Assembly: GCA_963921825.1 (NCBI GenBank)
Contig: OY997595.1
Location: forward strand, 15,927,228-15,991,227
Direction: 5' to 3'
Source: Erodium maritimum
Taxonomy: Eukaryota > Streptophyta > Magnoliopsida > Geraniales > Geraniaceae
Length of the DNA stretch: 64,000 nucleotides
Both the position numbers and the translations under genes were made by a program. Positions 11,996-23,381 of the stretch are shown in pieces. The notes below the pieces were generated by a model. That model searched no databases. It worked only from the letters and a program-made list of their open reading frames with translations, and was not told the DNA's origin. The stretch's first letter is position 1. Each line of letters begins with the position of its first letter.

Positions 11996-13376
11996 TTTTT
12001 TAAACGGGAAAGAAGTTGTATTACGATCTCATCATGCTTACAAGGAGGGACCTAACAGTCCCGGACACCAGCTTTTGTCCCGATCGGCCGTGGCCCATCG
12101 GGCGCACATGGTTCCATACATATAGCCTGCTTTGTTTCGCAGATCCGAACTCAAGAGTTCCTCGATCCAACGTTTCGAAAAGTAAGGAAATAACAGAACA
12201 GAAACTATCTAGCCAAAACATTATTCGCCCTAAGCCAAATAAACTGAAATGAAAGATAGCCTTGATTGCGGATTCCCCGAGACTTCCCGGATTTAGACGT
12301 CCCGGGTCTGTGGGTATAGGCCCCTGACGGTCCTTCCCACCTCGCCCTGGGGGATCATTCATCCCCCGGGGGATTGTAGTCCCCCGGGCTGACTTCCCGT
12401 TCCTACACTTGCTCGGTGTTGGTTGGCAGCGTCTTGGACTCCGGCTTATGACCCGTCTTATTCACCCTGGGTCATGGTCCAACGACAGTGGTGAATCGCA
12501 GGATCCCCCGGCGGGCCAAGGTGCAGTCCTTCAGGTCCCTCAATCTCGGATCAGGTATCTTCCACTTTGCCTCGATCTTTTGGTGTGATTTTGGGCTTGG
12601 GACTTCCTCTCCATGGCGTTTGGCTATCGTTGGAGTCGGGACCAAAACCCTAACGGTAGTACTCCGATTACCATTGATTGCATGTCTCCTACTGTTCGCG
12701 AACCTCTTAGGGTTTGCGTGCCTCGTGGAGTGAGGATCCATTCGAGGGTGTAGCCCGATCCCCGAGTTAGCATACCATGGTTGGTAAGCCGATGACCAGG
12801 AGAAGCAGTGCACCAGATCTCATTGGTAGGTCGGGATCGCGGTGTGTGCCGGAGAGGAGGCGGGGGCCAGGCCCTAATACAAGGAATCCTGTCGCCGGAT
12901 TCCCTGGTCCCAATCTGGTAGGGGGCGGCGATTGCAGTGACTGGCGGCGAGAGGCCGGACGGGCTCCAACATCGGTCGGCACCAGGGAGACGGGTGCAAC
13001 CACGTCGGATCGTGGATCACACCATGCATGAACCACCCCTGGTTATGCATGATCAATATGGGGTTGGGGTGGTCGATCATGAAGGGACGAAGGTGGCCGG
13101 TTGTGACGGGGCGAGGATGGGGGGGGGAATGGCCAGCGACCATGGTGCCCTAGGGGGAGGGCCATCGTGATGGCGGCGTGAGATGTGTAGAACCATGGTG
13201 TTGGTGCGGAGGGATGAGCGACGAGGAAGGAGGGGCTGCAGACGAAGAAGGACAGATGGTGGCTGGTGGTGGGACGGTGGTCGGCGGCGGTGGCGGCTGC
13301 TACAGTAAACCCTAAGTAGGGTAGAGAGAACCTCAGTTGGAGGTAGTGGAGAAATGGGGTCAAATTCTAAACCTCT
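11996..13376 (-). mobile_element. LINE-like non-autonomous retroelement (1.38 kb)
   Basis: The 17-bp direct repeat ATAACCGGAAGAGTCTT is present at 11979-11995 and 13377-13393. A T tract follows the left copy, i.e. a poly(A) tail of a minus-strand insert. The minus-strand 5' end has a CT-rich leader with an 'accctacttagggttt' phrase. The GC-rich body shows open frames on both strands but no endonuclease, RT or other domain that I recognise. It is either an internally deleted LINE or another LINE-mobilised sequence. Confidence 0.7.
12345..12389. other. Two overlapping GC-rich stem-loops
   Basis: CCTGGGGGAT (12346-12355) pairs with ATCCCCCGGG (12361-12370) around a 5-nt loop, with one mismatch. 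CCCGGGGGA (12365-12373) pairs perfectly with TCCCCCGGG (12380-12388) around TTGTAG. The central strand is shared, so the two hairpins are mutually exclusive. They lie in the 3' half of the minus-strand LINE-like insert. Confidence 0.6.
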
Positions 13377-13779
13377 ATAACCGGAAGAGTCTTAGTATGC
13401 ATATAGGATGTGATTCACTAGTTTAACCGCTTTCAATTATTGGGAAATTGTCGTGCTGGTAGAATGGCCATGTCGAGCCATAGGATTGCGTGTTGTTTGT
13501 ATTAGTGATGGTTGTTGTCTTTAAATGTTGGTGTATAATACAAGCTTAGTTAAGTTTAAGGTCATATTATACCATGCGAATTTGATGTGTGCAGTATGAA
13601 TGTTTGTCTTGTGTTATGTTCGGTTGAATGATTGAGGTGAATGTGATATGATTGTTCATCTTGTGAAATGATCGAGTGAATGATAGACCGATGCGGTGTT
13701 CTTGGTAAGTGGTGACGATAAGCGTCGTTGGCATGATGAGTTCGTTTAGTGTGGTTGTGCGGTATTGTGTGTTGTGACT

Positions 13780-14180
13780 TGTACCCCGAGTGACGGGAAG
13801 ATACCCGACCGAGGTGTGTGCCGGTCCGGTATGAGTGCATTGAGAGTTGCCCCGATGTGTGTTCCGGGAAGACATCGAGACCGAGGGACATTCCGGTATG
13901 ATGTATGTTGTTTTACCCCGATGCTGTGTGTCCGGGAAGACATCGAGACCGACGGACATTCCGGTATGATGTAGTGTTTCACCCCGATGCTGTGTGTCCG
14001 GGAAGACATCGAGACCGATGGACATTCCGGTATGATGTAGTGTTTCACCCCGATGCTGTGTGTCCGGGAAGACATCTAGACCGATGGGTATACCGGTATG
14101 ATGTACTTGTTTCACCCCGATGCTGTGTGTCCGGGAAGACATCTGGACCGAGGGTAAATGTCGGTATGATGTATTGATTG
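13780..14180 (+). repeat. 66-bp tandem repeat in the LTR, about six copies
   Basis: The phrase CCCCGATG...CCGGGAAGACATC recurs with CCCC at 13785, 13850, 13916, 13982, 14048 and 14115 (spacing 65-67 bp). Each unit ends with 'ttccggtatgatgta'. The units reading 13850 onward are very similar; the first is diverged. Each open frame here is simply the repeat translated. Confidence 0.9.
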
Positions 14181-14732
14181 AGTTGTGCGTGAGGATCGGA
14201 TTCCTGAGTGCTTGTCTATTGTTATGTGTTGTTGAGTCTAAGTAACGTCCGTAGTAGCCTTAGCAGTACAATGTCCTGTTACTTGTTTGTTCATTTGATT
14301 TGGTGATGTTATTGAGATCTTGCGTTCTTTTTAGTTTCTATTTGTGTTCTCAGTTTTAGTAAGAATTGTTGACCACATATTTCTGACCCGGAGCGGGAGT
14401 CCTTTCACTTTACTACTTTTTACAACTGAGCGTAAGCTCACCCCCCCTCTGTTTTACTGTTTTTCAGGTTTCCTTGGTGAGGAGGTTGTAGGACGTCTCA
14501 GGGCTCGGGAGTTCATTGAGGGTCCGGGTGTTTATTGTATTAGAGACGTACCTTCTCATTTTGTATTAGACTTGTCGCTCTTTGTTATATTTTGAGCTTT
14601 TGACTCATCGTATTGACTTGATTTATGATTTACTCGGAGATTTACTTTACCAAAGCTTGTTTATTTACTTTTATTTATCATTATTTTAACTCACGTCTCG
14701 AGTCCGGTCAAAACCGGATTTAGGGCGTGACA

Positions 14733-15620
14733 AGTAAAGGATCATTGGAACATGAATAACCAGAAATGTTGAATGTACGACAAGATCTAAGGGACCATAT
14801 CAAATATCGACGTAAATCAAGTGAATAAAAAATCACGCATGCGACGGAGGAAGATTACTAACAGATATACAATACAAGATTCACTAGAGTGTATTAATAA
14901 CTATCCAACGTGACATGAGATGAAATGATACCTAGTGTTGTTGGCACCACCTCGATGAAGTATTGTGAAGTATCAACCCAACCACCCACACAAAGGTTCT
15001 CATTTGGACAAGAGAGGGTGCTTCCTGCCCCTCTACTTTGCACCATTACCATAAAAAAGCCTAGTTGTGTCGATATCAGTCTCTTGGGTAACCGCCAAGG
15101 CATGTCCAATATGGATACCCACATGACGATTTCACTCACTATTAAGGAGATTGGTGACACGAATCCAATTTGAAACCAAAAAACCTACTCTATTTTCATC
15201 GGAAAAAAGAGAGACATTTTCCACCATCGTAACAAAAGGAACGCCGCATGTGAGGCTCACGATCATCAAATGGCTCTGATGATGGTAGGCCGGTCAGCAG
15301 CATGTACTCCACGACCGTGAAAAACCACAACCCGCCGACAGAATTGCAGGACATAGGGGTTAGTGGTTGTTCGTGTGATCCTCAACCTATATCATCTCAT
15401 CATGAATATGCCTTACCGTTTCAGCTCTTACAATATCTTATGTCCCTTATATCGTTGTCTTTTGAGATCGTCGTCCTCTTCGTCATAAAAGACATAAGTC
15501 CACACCTGATATCTTAAAAAGGAATTTATACTAGAGAATCTCTATATATATTGTACATGATAGATTATATAACAAATCAATTCGTCGCTTTTTTATGTCA
15601 TCCAATTTGATAGCACCGTC
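14733..15620. other. Unassigned region
   Basis: No gene is established. A minus-strand frame (14894-15160) reads MWVSILDMPWRLPKRL, which faintly resembles the DUF4283-type domain upstream of plant LINE reverse transcriptases, but stops interrupt it and no zinc knuckle follows. Confidence 0.3.
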
Positions 15621-15632
15621 AAAAGATCACAA

Positions 15633-17640
15633 TTTTTTATCAGCAAAACAAATTTAAATTAAGCCTCTCATGGGGAGAAAGAGGAGTACAAGAAGTCCAA
15701 CTACAGACTACAAAAGCCCAAGAAGAACACAACCTTTTTCAAGGGCACAACAGAAAATGAAAGGTTACAACCATCAAAGAAACCAAACCAACCAAGAAGT
15801 ACCACAACCAAGATATAGAACCAAAAAGACTATAATTGAGAAAACAACCAAGAAGTTCTAACAACTAAAGAAGGTCTGAAACCTAAATTTTCCCACCTTA
15901 TAGCACATAAATTTGTTTTAAAAAATAAAGGTCTGTAATACCCAAATATTGCCACCATAAAGAACAGAGAGAAAAAAAAAAAGGATCATTGTTAACCTAA
16001 ACACCAAAGAGACTTCTAAATCTCTAAAACTTCAGTCACTGAATCCCTAAAAGGGATCAAATATCCCTAATAACCTGGTGGCTAACACTGCAATCGGCAA
16101 TAACAGATCTGGTGGAGAATCACTAGAACTCACTTAACCAAACAAATTAATCGAATGGCTTCATACGAAGGCAACGTGCCTTAAACACTCGCTGGCGGCC
16201 AACGCCTTGTAATCGGAGAGCTCGAACCACAACCTTGGTCAAGAACAAGAGAAGCCCAAACGATATATTAGAATAGAAATAAGGGATCAGAAGAACCCGA
16301 CAGAGGTAGGAATGGGACAGAGAGCCTCACCAACAAACCACCATAGTCCTCAGAATTCCGTTAGCAAGACTGGTAACCCAACGTCGGCCAACACTAAGCA
16401 AGGACCCAAAGGAGAAGATCGGAACGAGCCAAACCAGAAGTAGACAAATCTGACCTCTAGAGGATGAGCAGCACCATAGGCAATAGAGGTGAGGTCCAGA
16501 GCACCCCGCGGGTTCGGGATCGAACCACGACAATCCCACTTATGATAATGAGAGAAAGCCTCCCACGAGCAGAAAATTCCCGTCACCACGAAGAACCCAA
16601 ATCACCATAGTGAACCAAATGGGAAAAATTACCCCACCAACATCGAAACGACGTCGGAGGAACAACAACCACCAGTGCCAGGGTGGAGTAGATCTGCGAC
16701 GATCCTCAAAGAAGGAGGAAGGTCGTCCCATAGCCAGATCTGCAAACCTTAACACTGCCATGAGCTGAAGAGCCGGCTAGACATAGCCAACTTCCCACCC
16801 ACGACCCGAACCAAACACACTGGAAGAGAAGACCGGAGAGATAATGCCTCAGCAACAACGACGGGCCGGAACAAGTCGTAAGATCGACAAATCTGAACTA
16901 AGCGTCCAAATGAGTCACCACAACAACTCAATCGCCCACAAACCCCACGGCAAAGCTCCGGTGAAAGCTTCAGAAGTCCACTGTAAGGACCACCGCGAAC
17001 CGCCTCCGTCACCGGCGAACGTCGCCAACAATAGCTCGGCATGGGATCCGACTCTTCCAAAAGAGAGGGGAAGGCCAAAATCCTACGCAACCGTCGATGA
17101 CCTCAAAAACCCACGGGTGGACAAAAAGACGAACGGAGCCTCCAGGAACAAGCTCCAAAATAGATCTGTGGACCAGCAAAGCATCACCCGTAGACGCCAG
17201 AGAGGAGAACCGGAGGAAAAGGTCCGGTGAAGCACCTATAAGTCTGGTGACCTGGAGTAGATTTGGGAAGAGCACCAGATCAAGAACCGGCTCTACTCCA
17301 ACAACCCGAACACTAGAACCACGATGTGTCCGACTCCGAGCTTCCGACACACATGCGACGGACCTGTTGAACTCCAAACCAAACAGAGAACGATGAGTCA
17401 AACAACCATAGAAGGAAAAGAAAAAGACAAAAGAAAACTGAGACATAAAATGAAAGAGAGGGAAGCGGGAGGGAAAGGTTATCGTTGGCAACAACCACTG
17501 CCAGGACTGTCATTGACGGAGACGAGAGACGAAGAGAGGCTGTGGCTAGGTTTTTTGAGAGCTTGGGTTGAGAGGATTTCAATTTTTTTTTGCGACTCGA
17601 GAGGGATATAGAAGATTGTCGATTGATTATTGTTGTTATA
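15633..17640 (-). mobile_element. LINE-derived non-coding relic
   Basis: The left edge (ttttttatcagcaaaacaaattt) is the reverse complement of the common plant LINE 3' end (…ttgttttgctgataaaa). The body on the minus strand is T/G-rich with many broken open frames (for example 17009-17494). It ends near 17600 in a CT-rich, leader-like sequence containing an SP/SL-rich frame. No endonuclease or RT is readable and no target-site duplication was found, so the right boundary is approximate. Confidence 0.45.
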
Positions 17641-17865
17641 GTGTTGTTATTACTGGTAGAAGCTTGATTCACACATGTCACGGGAATAACAAGGAGTATG
17701 TACATAGAAAATACAACATATAAGGATACATCCAAAGAAATAGTATAGCACATGCTAGCGTGACATTTGATGATTTGAGATATGCTATAGTGGTATAGGA
17801 ATTCCTACTGACAATTGATCTGATAATGTTCAAACTCACCTTAATATAAAGATTTTATTTATAAC

Positions 17866-18062
17866 TGTTAGAACATTGTATTGTATTAGTGTCTATGTTC
17901 ATACTTATCATGTATTACTGTCCAGATCCATAGTTCATTTGTATTAGGATTCTACTATTAGTTTCATAATTGTACTAGGAGAGTTCTATCATCTCATATG
18001 TACGTGTATATATATAATTCAATCAATAACAACAGACTTTCAAGGGAAATCAGTTTCTTTCA
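17866..18062 (+). repeat. Copia 5' LTR (197 bp)
   Basis: It begins TGTTAGAACATTG and ends TTTCTTTCA. It is matched by the 3' LTR at 22701-22892, which lacks 5 bp (ggga-containing) near its end. A 'tatatatataattc' promoter-like stretch lies near 18008-18020. Confidence 0.95.
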
Positions 18063-18074
18063 TGGTATCAGAGT
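18063..18074 (+). other. Copia primer-binding site
   Basis: TGGTATCAGAGT lies directly after the 5' LTR. It is the standard complement of the 3' end of plant initiator methionine tRNA, used to prime minus-strand synthesis. Confidence 0.9.
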
Positions 18075-18213
18075 CTAACCTGACCTCTTTTTTTTTTGCT
18101 TGCAGGGCCATTGTTTGTGCGTTCTCCTCCTCCAAACTTGTCTCTGCTGCGTCTCACACATCACCATTTCTAAGCCTTTTTCCACCACTACACAGACATC
18201 ATAATCAGCAACT

Positions 18214-19344
18214 ATGTCTCTTGAGGATTCATCTGCCAATTCTTCAACAATCCCTCCACCTACTACAACTACTCAACCTCCCACAACTACACCATCAACC
18301 ACCACATTTCACCCTGCTTACAGTGTTACCAATGCAACATTTTTCGTTCCTCTCAAGCTCAAAACGAATGATCCCTACTACAAACAGTGGAGGGAGATGT
18401 TCCAAAAATTGTGTGCAAGCCACCTAACGTTGCAACACATCACTGAGCTGCCTCCGGCTAACCCGGACTCCTTGTGGTTACGGCTTGATGCCCTTGTAGT
18501 CACATGGCTCTATGCTACAGTGCATCCGGACTTGCTCTCGGACGTTTTCAAGCCCGAAGCCACTGCACTTGATATGTGGAATTCTATCGAGACTCTCTTT
18601 CGAGACAACAAGATGTCTCGCGCTCTCCATCTCCAACAGCAGCTACGAACTTTCCGAAAAGGCACACTTACAGTTTCAGAATACTGCCAGAAGCTCAAAA
18701 CTTTCTTGGATTCGCTTGCTGATGTCGATCAGCCCATATCTGATCAAGACCTTGTATTGCAAACCTTACATGGCCTACCTTATTCGTTCAACAACACCAT
18801 TGAGGTAATTCAACATCAAGTTCCCTTTCCAGATTTTTTAAGGGTTCGTTCCATGCTCCTCCTTACAGAGAATCGACAATCCCAGATTCCTGATTCCCCA
18901 TCTGTGCTTTACAATGCTCACAATCCCCATGCTTATCAACTGCATCCAATCAATTTTCCACCCAAAGTAGAGGCAAGTTTCGTGGCAGAGGACGTACTTA
19001 CGGTGGTCGTAGCTCCGGCAATTATGGTCGAGGTTCCAGCCTTAATTTTCGCAGGTCAGGCAATTTCAATTCAGCATCTCACTCACCTGGAGTTCTCGGT
19101 CTCATTCCTTCTTCAGGTTCACGTCACCAGCAATCGAATGCTCAACCACCAGCTTCGGCCTACACGGCCACGGACTTGCTTCGCCACCACCACCACCAGC
19201 AGATCGCGTTCCTCCAACAATAGATCGCCGAACTTCAGCAACAGGTCTTCGACTCTTCTACTGATTCGCATGGACAATCGCACCAGGCCTTACTCTCCAT
19301 CAGGCCGCACTCAACAGGCCCAACATCTCACCATGTGTTACTGA
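18214..19344 (+). pseudogene. Copia gag, frameshifted near its C terminus
   Basis: The ATG at 18214 opens a Copia-type gag polypeptide. A Thr/Pro-rich N terminus (residues 1-45) is followed by the UBN2-type capsid region to about residue 235. That region includes WREMFQKLC, LWLRLDALVVTWLYATV and GTLTVSEYCQKLKTFLDSLAD. Around 18960-18975 a one-base shift moves the correct frame. The other frame then reads an Arg/Gly-rich stretch (RGKFRGRGR) and a Gln/Pro-rich tail, while this ORF runs on out of register to 19344. No CCHC zinc knuckle is seen in either frame; the RGG-like stretch may take its RNA-binding role (inference). Confidence 0.85.
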
Positions 19345-19525
19345 AGCCCATGCAAAATCAGCAGCAGCTCATGGCTCCAGCCCAACAGCCACTTCCTGCA
19401 CCAGTCCAACCCGTACAGGCCCACTCCTCTTCGGCCTAGTAGATCCAGCCACTTTCAGTCCCTCTCCAAGCAACATATCAACACAGGATCATCAACTTAC
19501 GGACCTCAATCATCTCTTCTCGACA

Positions 19526-20449
19526 ATGACACTCCAACAGCCGGACGATGGTTGGTATATGGACATAGGCGCCACGTCTCACACCGCTTCGCACTCAGGT
19601 ATGCTTTCTCACGTTACTCCATGCACTAATTCTACCTCGATAATTGTTGGTAACGGTGATGTTATACCTGTGTATTCTACTGGTCATTATACTTTTCCCG
19701 CATCCCTCAAAAATTTAAAATTGCATGATATTTTGGTTAGTCCTCACATTGTTAAAAATCTTGTTTCGGTTCGAAAATTTACTCGTGATAACAACTGTCC
19801 CGTTGAGTTTGACCCCTACGGATTTTGTGTGAAGGACCTTCAGATCGGGATTTCTCTTCTCCGATGTGATAGCAATGGCGATCTGTATCCCATCTCCACC
19901 TCCACTCCATCATCATCATCATCATCATCATCCCTGTTGCTTTCTGTTGAAGCTTCCCCTACCACCTGGTATCGTCGACTTGGACACCCCGGTCATCACA
20001 CGTTTAGATTTCTTTGTTCTAAGAATTTTATTTCATGTAATAGGAATTTTTTGGACAACATTTGTGATGCATGTCAATTAGGCAAACACTCGCGCCTCCC
20101 ATTTTCTCCTTCCCTCTCTCGCACTACTCAATTATTTGAAATAATTCATTCTGATCTTTGGACTTCGCCCATTGTTAGTCTTAGTGGTTTTAAGTATTAC
20201 TTGCTATTCTTGGATGATTTTTCTCACTTCTTATGGGTTTTTCCTTTACGAGCGAAATCCGAGGCTTTCATGTTTTTTGTTCATTTTCACACCTATGTTC
20301 GTACGCAATTAATGTTAAATCTTTTCAATGTGATAATGGTCGTGAATTTGATAACAAACCTTTTCGTGATTTCCTTCTCTCTCATGGCATTCTCTTTCGG
20401 TTTTCTTGTCCTCACACGTCTCAACAAAATGGCAAAGCAGAACGGATGA
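19526..20449 (+). pseudogene. Copia protease and N-terminal integrase
   Basis: Protease: residues 7-17 read DGWYMDIGATS. The catalytic Asp is present, but the usual Thr/Ser after it is Ile. GAG-pre-integrase and HHCC zinc-binding region: TWYRRLGHPGHHTFRFL (about 147-163) and CDACQLGKHSR (about 182-192). The integrase core starts with IHSDLW, the first catalytic Asp, followed by [11 protein letters not shown] one-base shift near 20307 moves the rest of the integrase into the next frame, so residues after about 262 are out of register. Confidence 0.85.
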
Positions 20450-21861
20450 TTCGTACTACAAATAACGTTGTTCGTTCTCTTCTCTTCCAAGCTCACCTTC
20501 CGCCCTCATTTTGGGTCGAAGGCCTTAACATGGCCGTTCACATTCTCAACCTTCTTCCAACAAAGGCTCTCTCCTTTCGCATCCCTTTCGAAGTTCTATA
20601 CCAAAAACTTCCCACATACACACATCTTCGTGTCTTTGGTTGTCTCTGTTATCCCAATCTTTCTTCTACGAGCCCTCACAAACTTGCTCCTCGCTCCCGT
20701 GCTTGCATTTTTCTTGGTTATCCGCCCAATCATCGCGGTTACCGTTGCCTTGACCCCTCCTCCGGAAGAATTATCATCTCTCGACATGTTATTTTTGATG
20801 AATCCACATTCCCGTACTCTTCTTCCCATGAACCTCCCACCTCTTATGACTTCCTGCACTCACCCTCTGATGATCTCTCCCCACTGATTCATGACTTCCT
20901 GCACTCACCTTCCACTGATCTTTCTCCACCGATTCATTCTCGCAGCACTACTGAGTCGCCCGCTCCATTAACTCTTCCATCTATACCACCTGTTTCATCC
21001 CCTGATGCCACTACGCAATCTTGTTCTGCCCCGTTGTCGTTACCGGACGTTACTCCATGTTCCTCCCCTGCCCCGCCATCTATACCTGATCCGCCGCAGC
21101 GTCCCTCCCACCCCATGACCACTCGCAGTAAGGTCGGAATTATTAAACCTCGTCGCATCCTTGATCTTCATCTCTCTACATCCACTCCGTCTCCTATTCC
21201 TCGCTCTTCTACACAAGCTCTTTGTGATCCGCATTGGAAACGAGCTATGGAAGATGAGCTCTCTGCCCTTCATTCTAACAACTCTTGGGACTTAGTACCA
21301 TGTCCATCTGGCGTCAATATTGTTGGCTCCAAATGGATTTTTCGTCATAAATTTCGTTCTGATGGTTCTCTTGAGCGATACAAAGCTCGCCTCGTTGCCC
21401 AAGGTTACACTCAACAACCTGGGATTGACTATGATGACACTTTCAGCCCTATCATCAAACCTGCTACCATCCGAACAATCCTCAGTATCTCTGTTTCTCG
21501 TTCTTGGCCTATTCACCAACTCGATGTTAAAAACGCTTTTCTTCATGGTGACCTATGTGAGACAGTTTACATGAAACAACCCCTAGCTTCCACGATCCCT
21601 CTTATCCCGACCACATTTGTCGCCTCAAGAAGGCCTTATATGGTCTCAAGCAGGCTCCTCGGGCTTGGTATCAACGATTTGCTTCTTATCTTCTATCCAT
21701 CGGCTTCGTCAGCAGTAAAGCCGACACTTCTCTTTTTATTTACAAGAATGGTCCCCACACTGCTTTTCTGCTCCTCTATGTTGATGATATTATCCTCACT
21801 GCATCTTCGGCTCCTCTCCTTACGACCATCACTTCTCGCCTTAGCTCGGAATTCTCTATGA
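20233..21861 (+). pseudogene. Copia integrase C-terminal part and first half of RT
   Basis: Real coding starts near 20307, downstream of the shift; the first 25 or so residues are shadow. It holds the second integrase Asp (CDNGREFDN) and the catalytic Glu ([12 protein letters not shown]). A Ser/Pro-rich linker follows, then the RT start ([45 protein letters not shown]). After VYMKQP a one-base loss near 21585 shifts the frame, so the tail to 21861 is nonsense. The proper frame there carries the RT active-site YVDD near 21777-21788. Confidence 0.85.
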
Positions 21862-22706
21862 CTAACCTTGGTCCCTTACATTATTTTTTGGGCGTTTCTG
21901 TCACTCGTTCTTCAGCTGGTCTTTTTCTCTCTCAAGAGAAATTCGCCCGTGAGATTCTTGCTCATGCAAACATGTCCTCTTGCAATCCGTGTCGCACTCC
22001 CGTTGACACAAAATCAAAACTATCCTCCTCCTCAGGTCCCCAAGTTTCTGATCCTTCACTCTATCGTAGTCTAGCGGGCGCCCTCCAATACCTCACCTTC
22101 ACTCGTCCGGATATATCATATGCTGTTCAGCAAATTTGTTTGTTTATGCATGATCCCCGTGAGTCTCACTTCTCTGCTTTTAAACGTATTCTTCGTTATA
22201 TACACGCCACACTCTCTCATGGTCTCCATCTTCGCCCTTCCCTCATGGTTGTCCTGACACTCGTCGTTCCACATCCGGTTATTGTGTTTCTTGGTCCTAA
22301 CCTTATCTCTTGGTCGTCAAAACGGCAACACGTTGTATCCCGCTCTAGTGCTGAGGCCAAGTATCGTGGTGTTGCCAACGCTGTTGCTGAATCTTGTTGG
22401 TTGCGCAACCTTCTTCTTGAGTTACATTGTCCCCTTTCCACTACCACCATTGTCTTCTGTGATAACATCAGTTCAGTATACATGACCAGTAATCCAGTGC
22501 AACATCAACGTTCCAAACATGTCAAGTTAGACTTACATTTTGTGTGTGAGAAATTTTATGCAGGACATGTTCGTGTGCTCCATGTACCATCATCGTACCA
22601 GTTTGCAGACATATTTACAAAGGGTCTCCCATCGACACTTTTTGAGGATTTCAGGTCCAGTCTCAGCATATTTCCTAACCCTGCTTCGACTGCGAGGGCG
22701 TGTTAG
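21590..22706 (+). pseudogene. Copia RT second half and RNase H, internally deleted
   Basis: From about 21590 this frame carries LYVDDIILT (RT active site), then TNLGPLHYFLGV and the connection domain. The RNase H follows, with SWSSKRQHVVSRSSAEAKYR and the C-terminal FADIFTKGLP. The open frame from the first ATG runs 21858-22706 and ends right at the 3' LTR. Around 22230-22290 the usual YSDADWAG segment that supplies RNase H catalytic Asp residues is missing and the frame is briefly out of register (GCPDTRRSTSGYC is readable in another frame). RNase H is therefore inactive. Confidence 0.85.
22690..22700 (+). other. Copia polypurine tract
   Basis: CTGCGAGGGCG lies immediately before the 3' LTR start (22701) and is the expected site of plus-strand priming. 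It is purine-rich but interrupted by C residues. Confidence 0.6.
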
Positions 22707-22892
22707 AACATTGTATTGTATTAGTGTCTATGTTCATACTTATCATGTATTACTGTCCAGATCCATAGTTCATTTGTATTAGGATTCTACTATTAGTTTC
22801 ACAATTGTACTAAGAGAGTTCTATCATCTCATATGTACGTGTGTATATATAATTCAATCAATAACAACAGACTTTCAAATCAATTTCTTTCA
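22701..22892 (+). repeat. Copia 3' LTR (192 bp)
   Basis: It begins TGTTAGAACATTG and ends TTTCTTTCA, followed by the target duplicate ATAAC. Compared with the 5' LTR it shows about four base changes and a 5-bp deletion near its right end. Confidence 0.95.
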
Positions 22893-23112
22893 ATAACTTC
22901 GCCTCTACTACATTTGATCTTAGTGTGCTCAAAACTCACCTTATTCAGGATTTTACCCGTATAGTGATAATGCTTTACCTTGCTACTCCTCACTGAAAAG
23001 TGGAGTCGTGGGGATTCCTATTTTACAAAAAAATATATACTGGTGGAAGATTATATTTTGATAGGAAACTAAAGAAAGATTATTGGTTATGCTTTTCGCC
23101 CTAATTATATTA

Positions 23113-23378
23113 GGGCGTCTTCCATCCAAGGGTGATAGGTGGCTGAAAGCAGAAGAACAAGAGAGAAATTATTAAAAATAGTTATCAATCGGCGACACTT
23201 TCAGCCGACGGTTAGTTAACTGCCAACGCTTTGAGCCGACTGATACAAAAAGCGAACAAAAAAACTCTTGTTCTTTCTTTTTAGTCTCGTGACTACAAAA
23301 AATATCTCTTTCAACCAGCTGATCCTCTTTCAGCCTCCTTCTTTCAGTCAACAACAAAGTTAATGACTAGAGATGCTC
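23113..23378. mobile_element. PIF/Harbinger-type MITE (266 bp)
   Basis: The ends are GGGCGTCTTCC and, inward from the right, GAGCATCTCTA. They are flanked on both sides by the 3-bp duplication TTA (23110-23112, 23379-23381), the Harbinger target signature. Subterminal GCTGAAAG/CTTTCAGC and AGCCGAC motifs repeat inside. It lies about 600 bp upstream of the VUP-like start codon. Confidence 0.7.
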
Positions 23379-23381
23379 TTA

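Larger units (their letters stand above)
10691..14732 (+). mobile_element. Large LTR, probably Gypsy (Tekay/Del-like), likely solo
   Basis: The sequence starts TGTCAAGCCC and ends GGGCGTGACA. It shares its first part (about 10740-11800: 'aagttgac…aagtcaaccgatga', 'gggagtcattcgggacc', 'aaaaagctta') with the reverse complement of the LTR fragment at 54494-55650. It contains the phrase 'gagcgtaagctcaccc' near 14428, which I associate with long Tekay/Del LTRs. Minus the 1.4-kb insertion at 11996-13376 the unit is about 2.65 kb. No primer-binding site follows and no clear TSD is seen (GAGGT versus AGTAA), so the exact ends are provisional. Confidence 0.55.
17866..22892 (+). mobile_element. Complete Copia LTR retrotransposon, frameshifted
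   Basis: The element is 5027 bp, flanked by the perfect TSD ATAAC (17861-17865 and 22893-22897). It has short LTRs (17866-18062 and 22701-22892), an initiator-Met-type primer-binding site, a purine-rich tract before the 3' LTR, and gag-protease-integrase-RT-RNase H order, which defines Copia. The LTRs differ by a 5-bp indel and about four substitutions. Coding is broken by at least four frameshifts and a small deletion, so it is not autonomous. The lack of a CCHC knuckle in gag and short LTRs suggest the Ale/Retrofit lineage (inference). Confidence 0.92.

Noticed and set aside
12472..13363. Overlapping 80-110 residue frames on both strands
   Set aside because: GC-rich LINE-like insert with few stops; no domain recognised and no consistent single frame.
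13567..14177. Open frames with repeated DVFPDTQHRG or GRHRDR peptides
   Set aside because: They translate the 66-bp tandem repeat in an LTR; no start context, no domain.
16490..16530. 'gggttcgggatcgaacc' resembling a tRNA B box
   Set aside because: No A box, acceptor stem or cloverleaf around it; it lies in a LINE relic.
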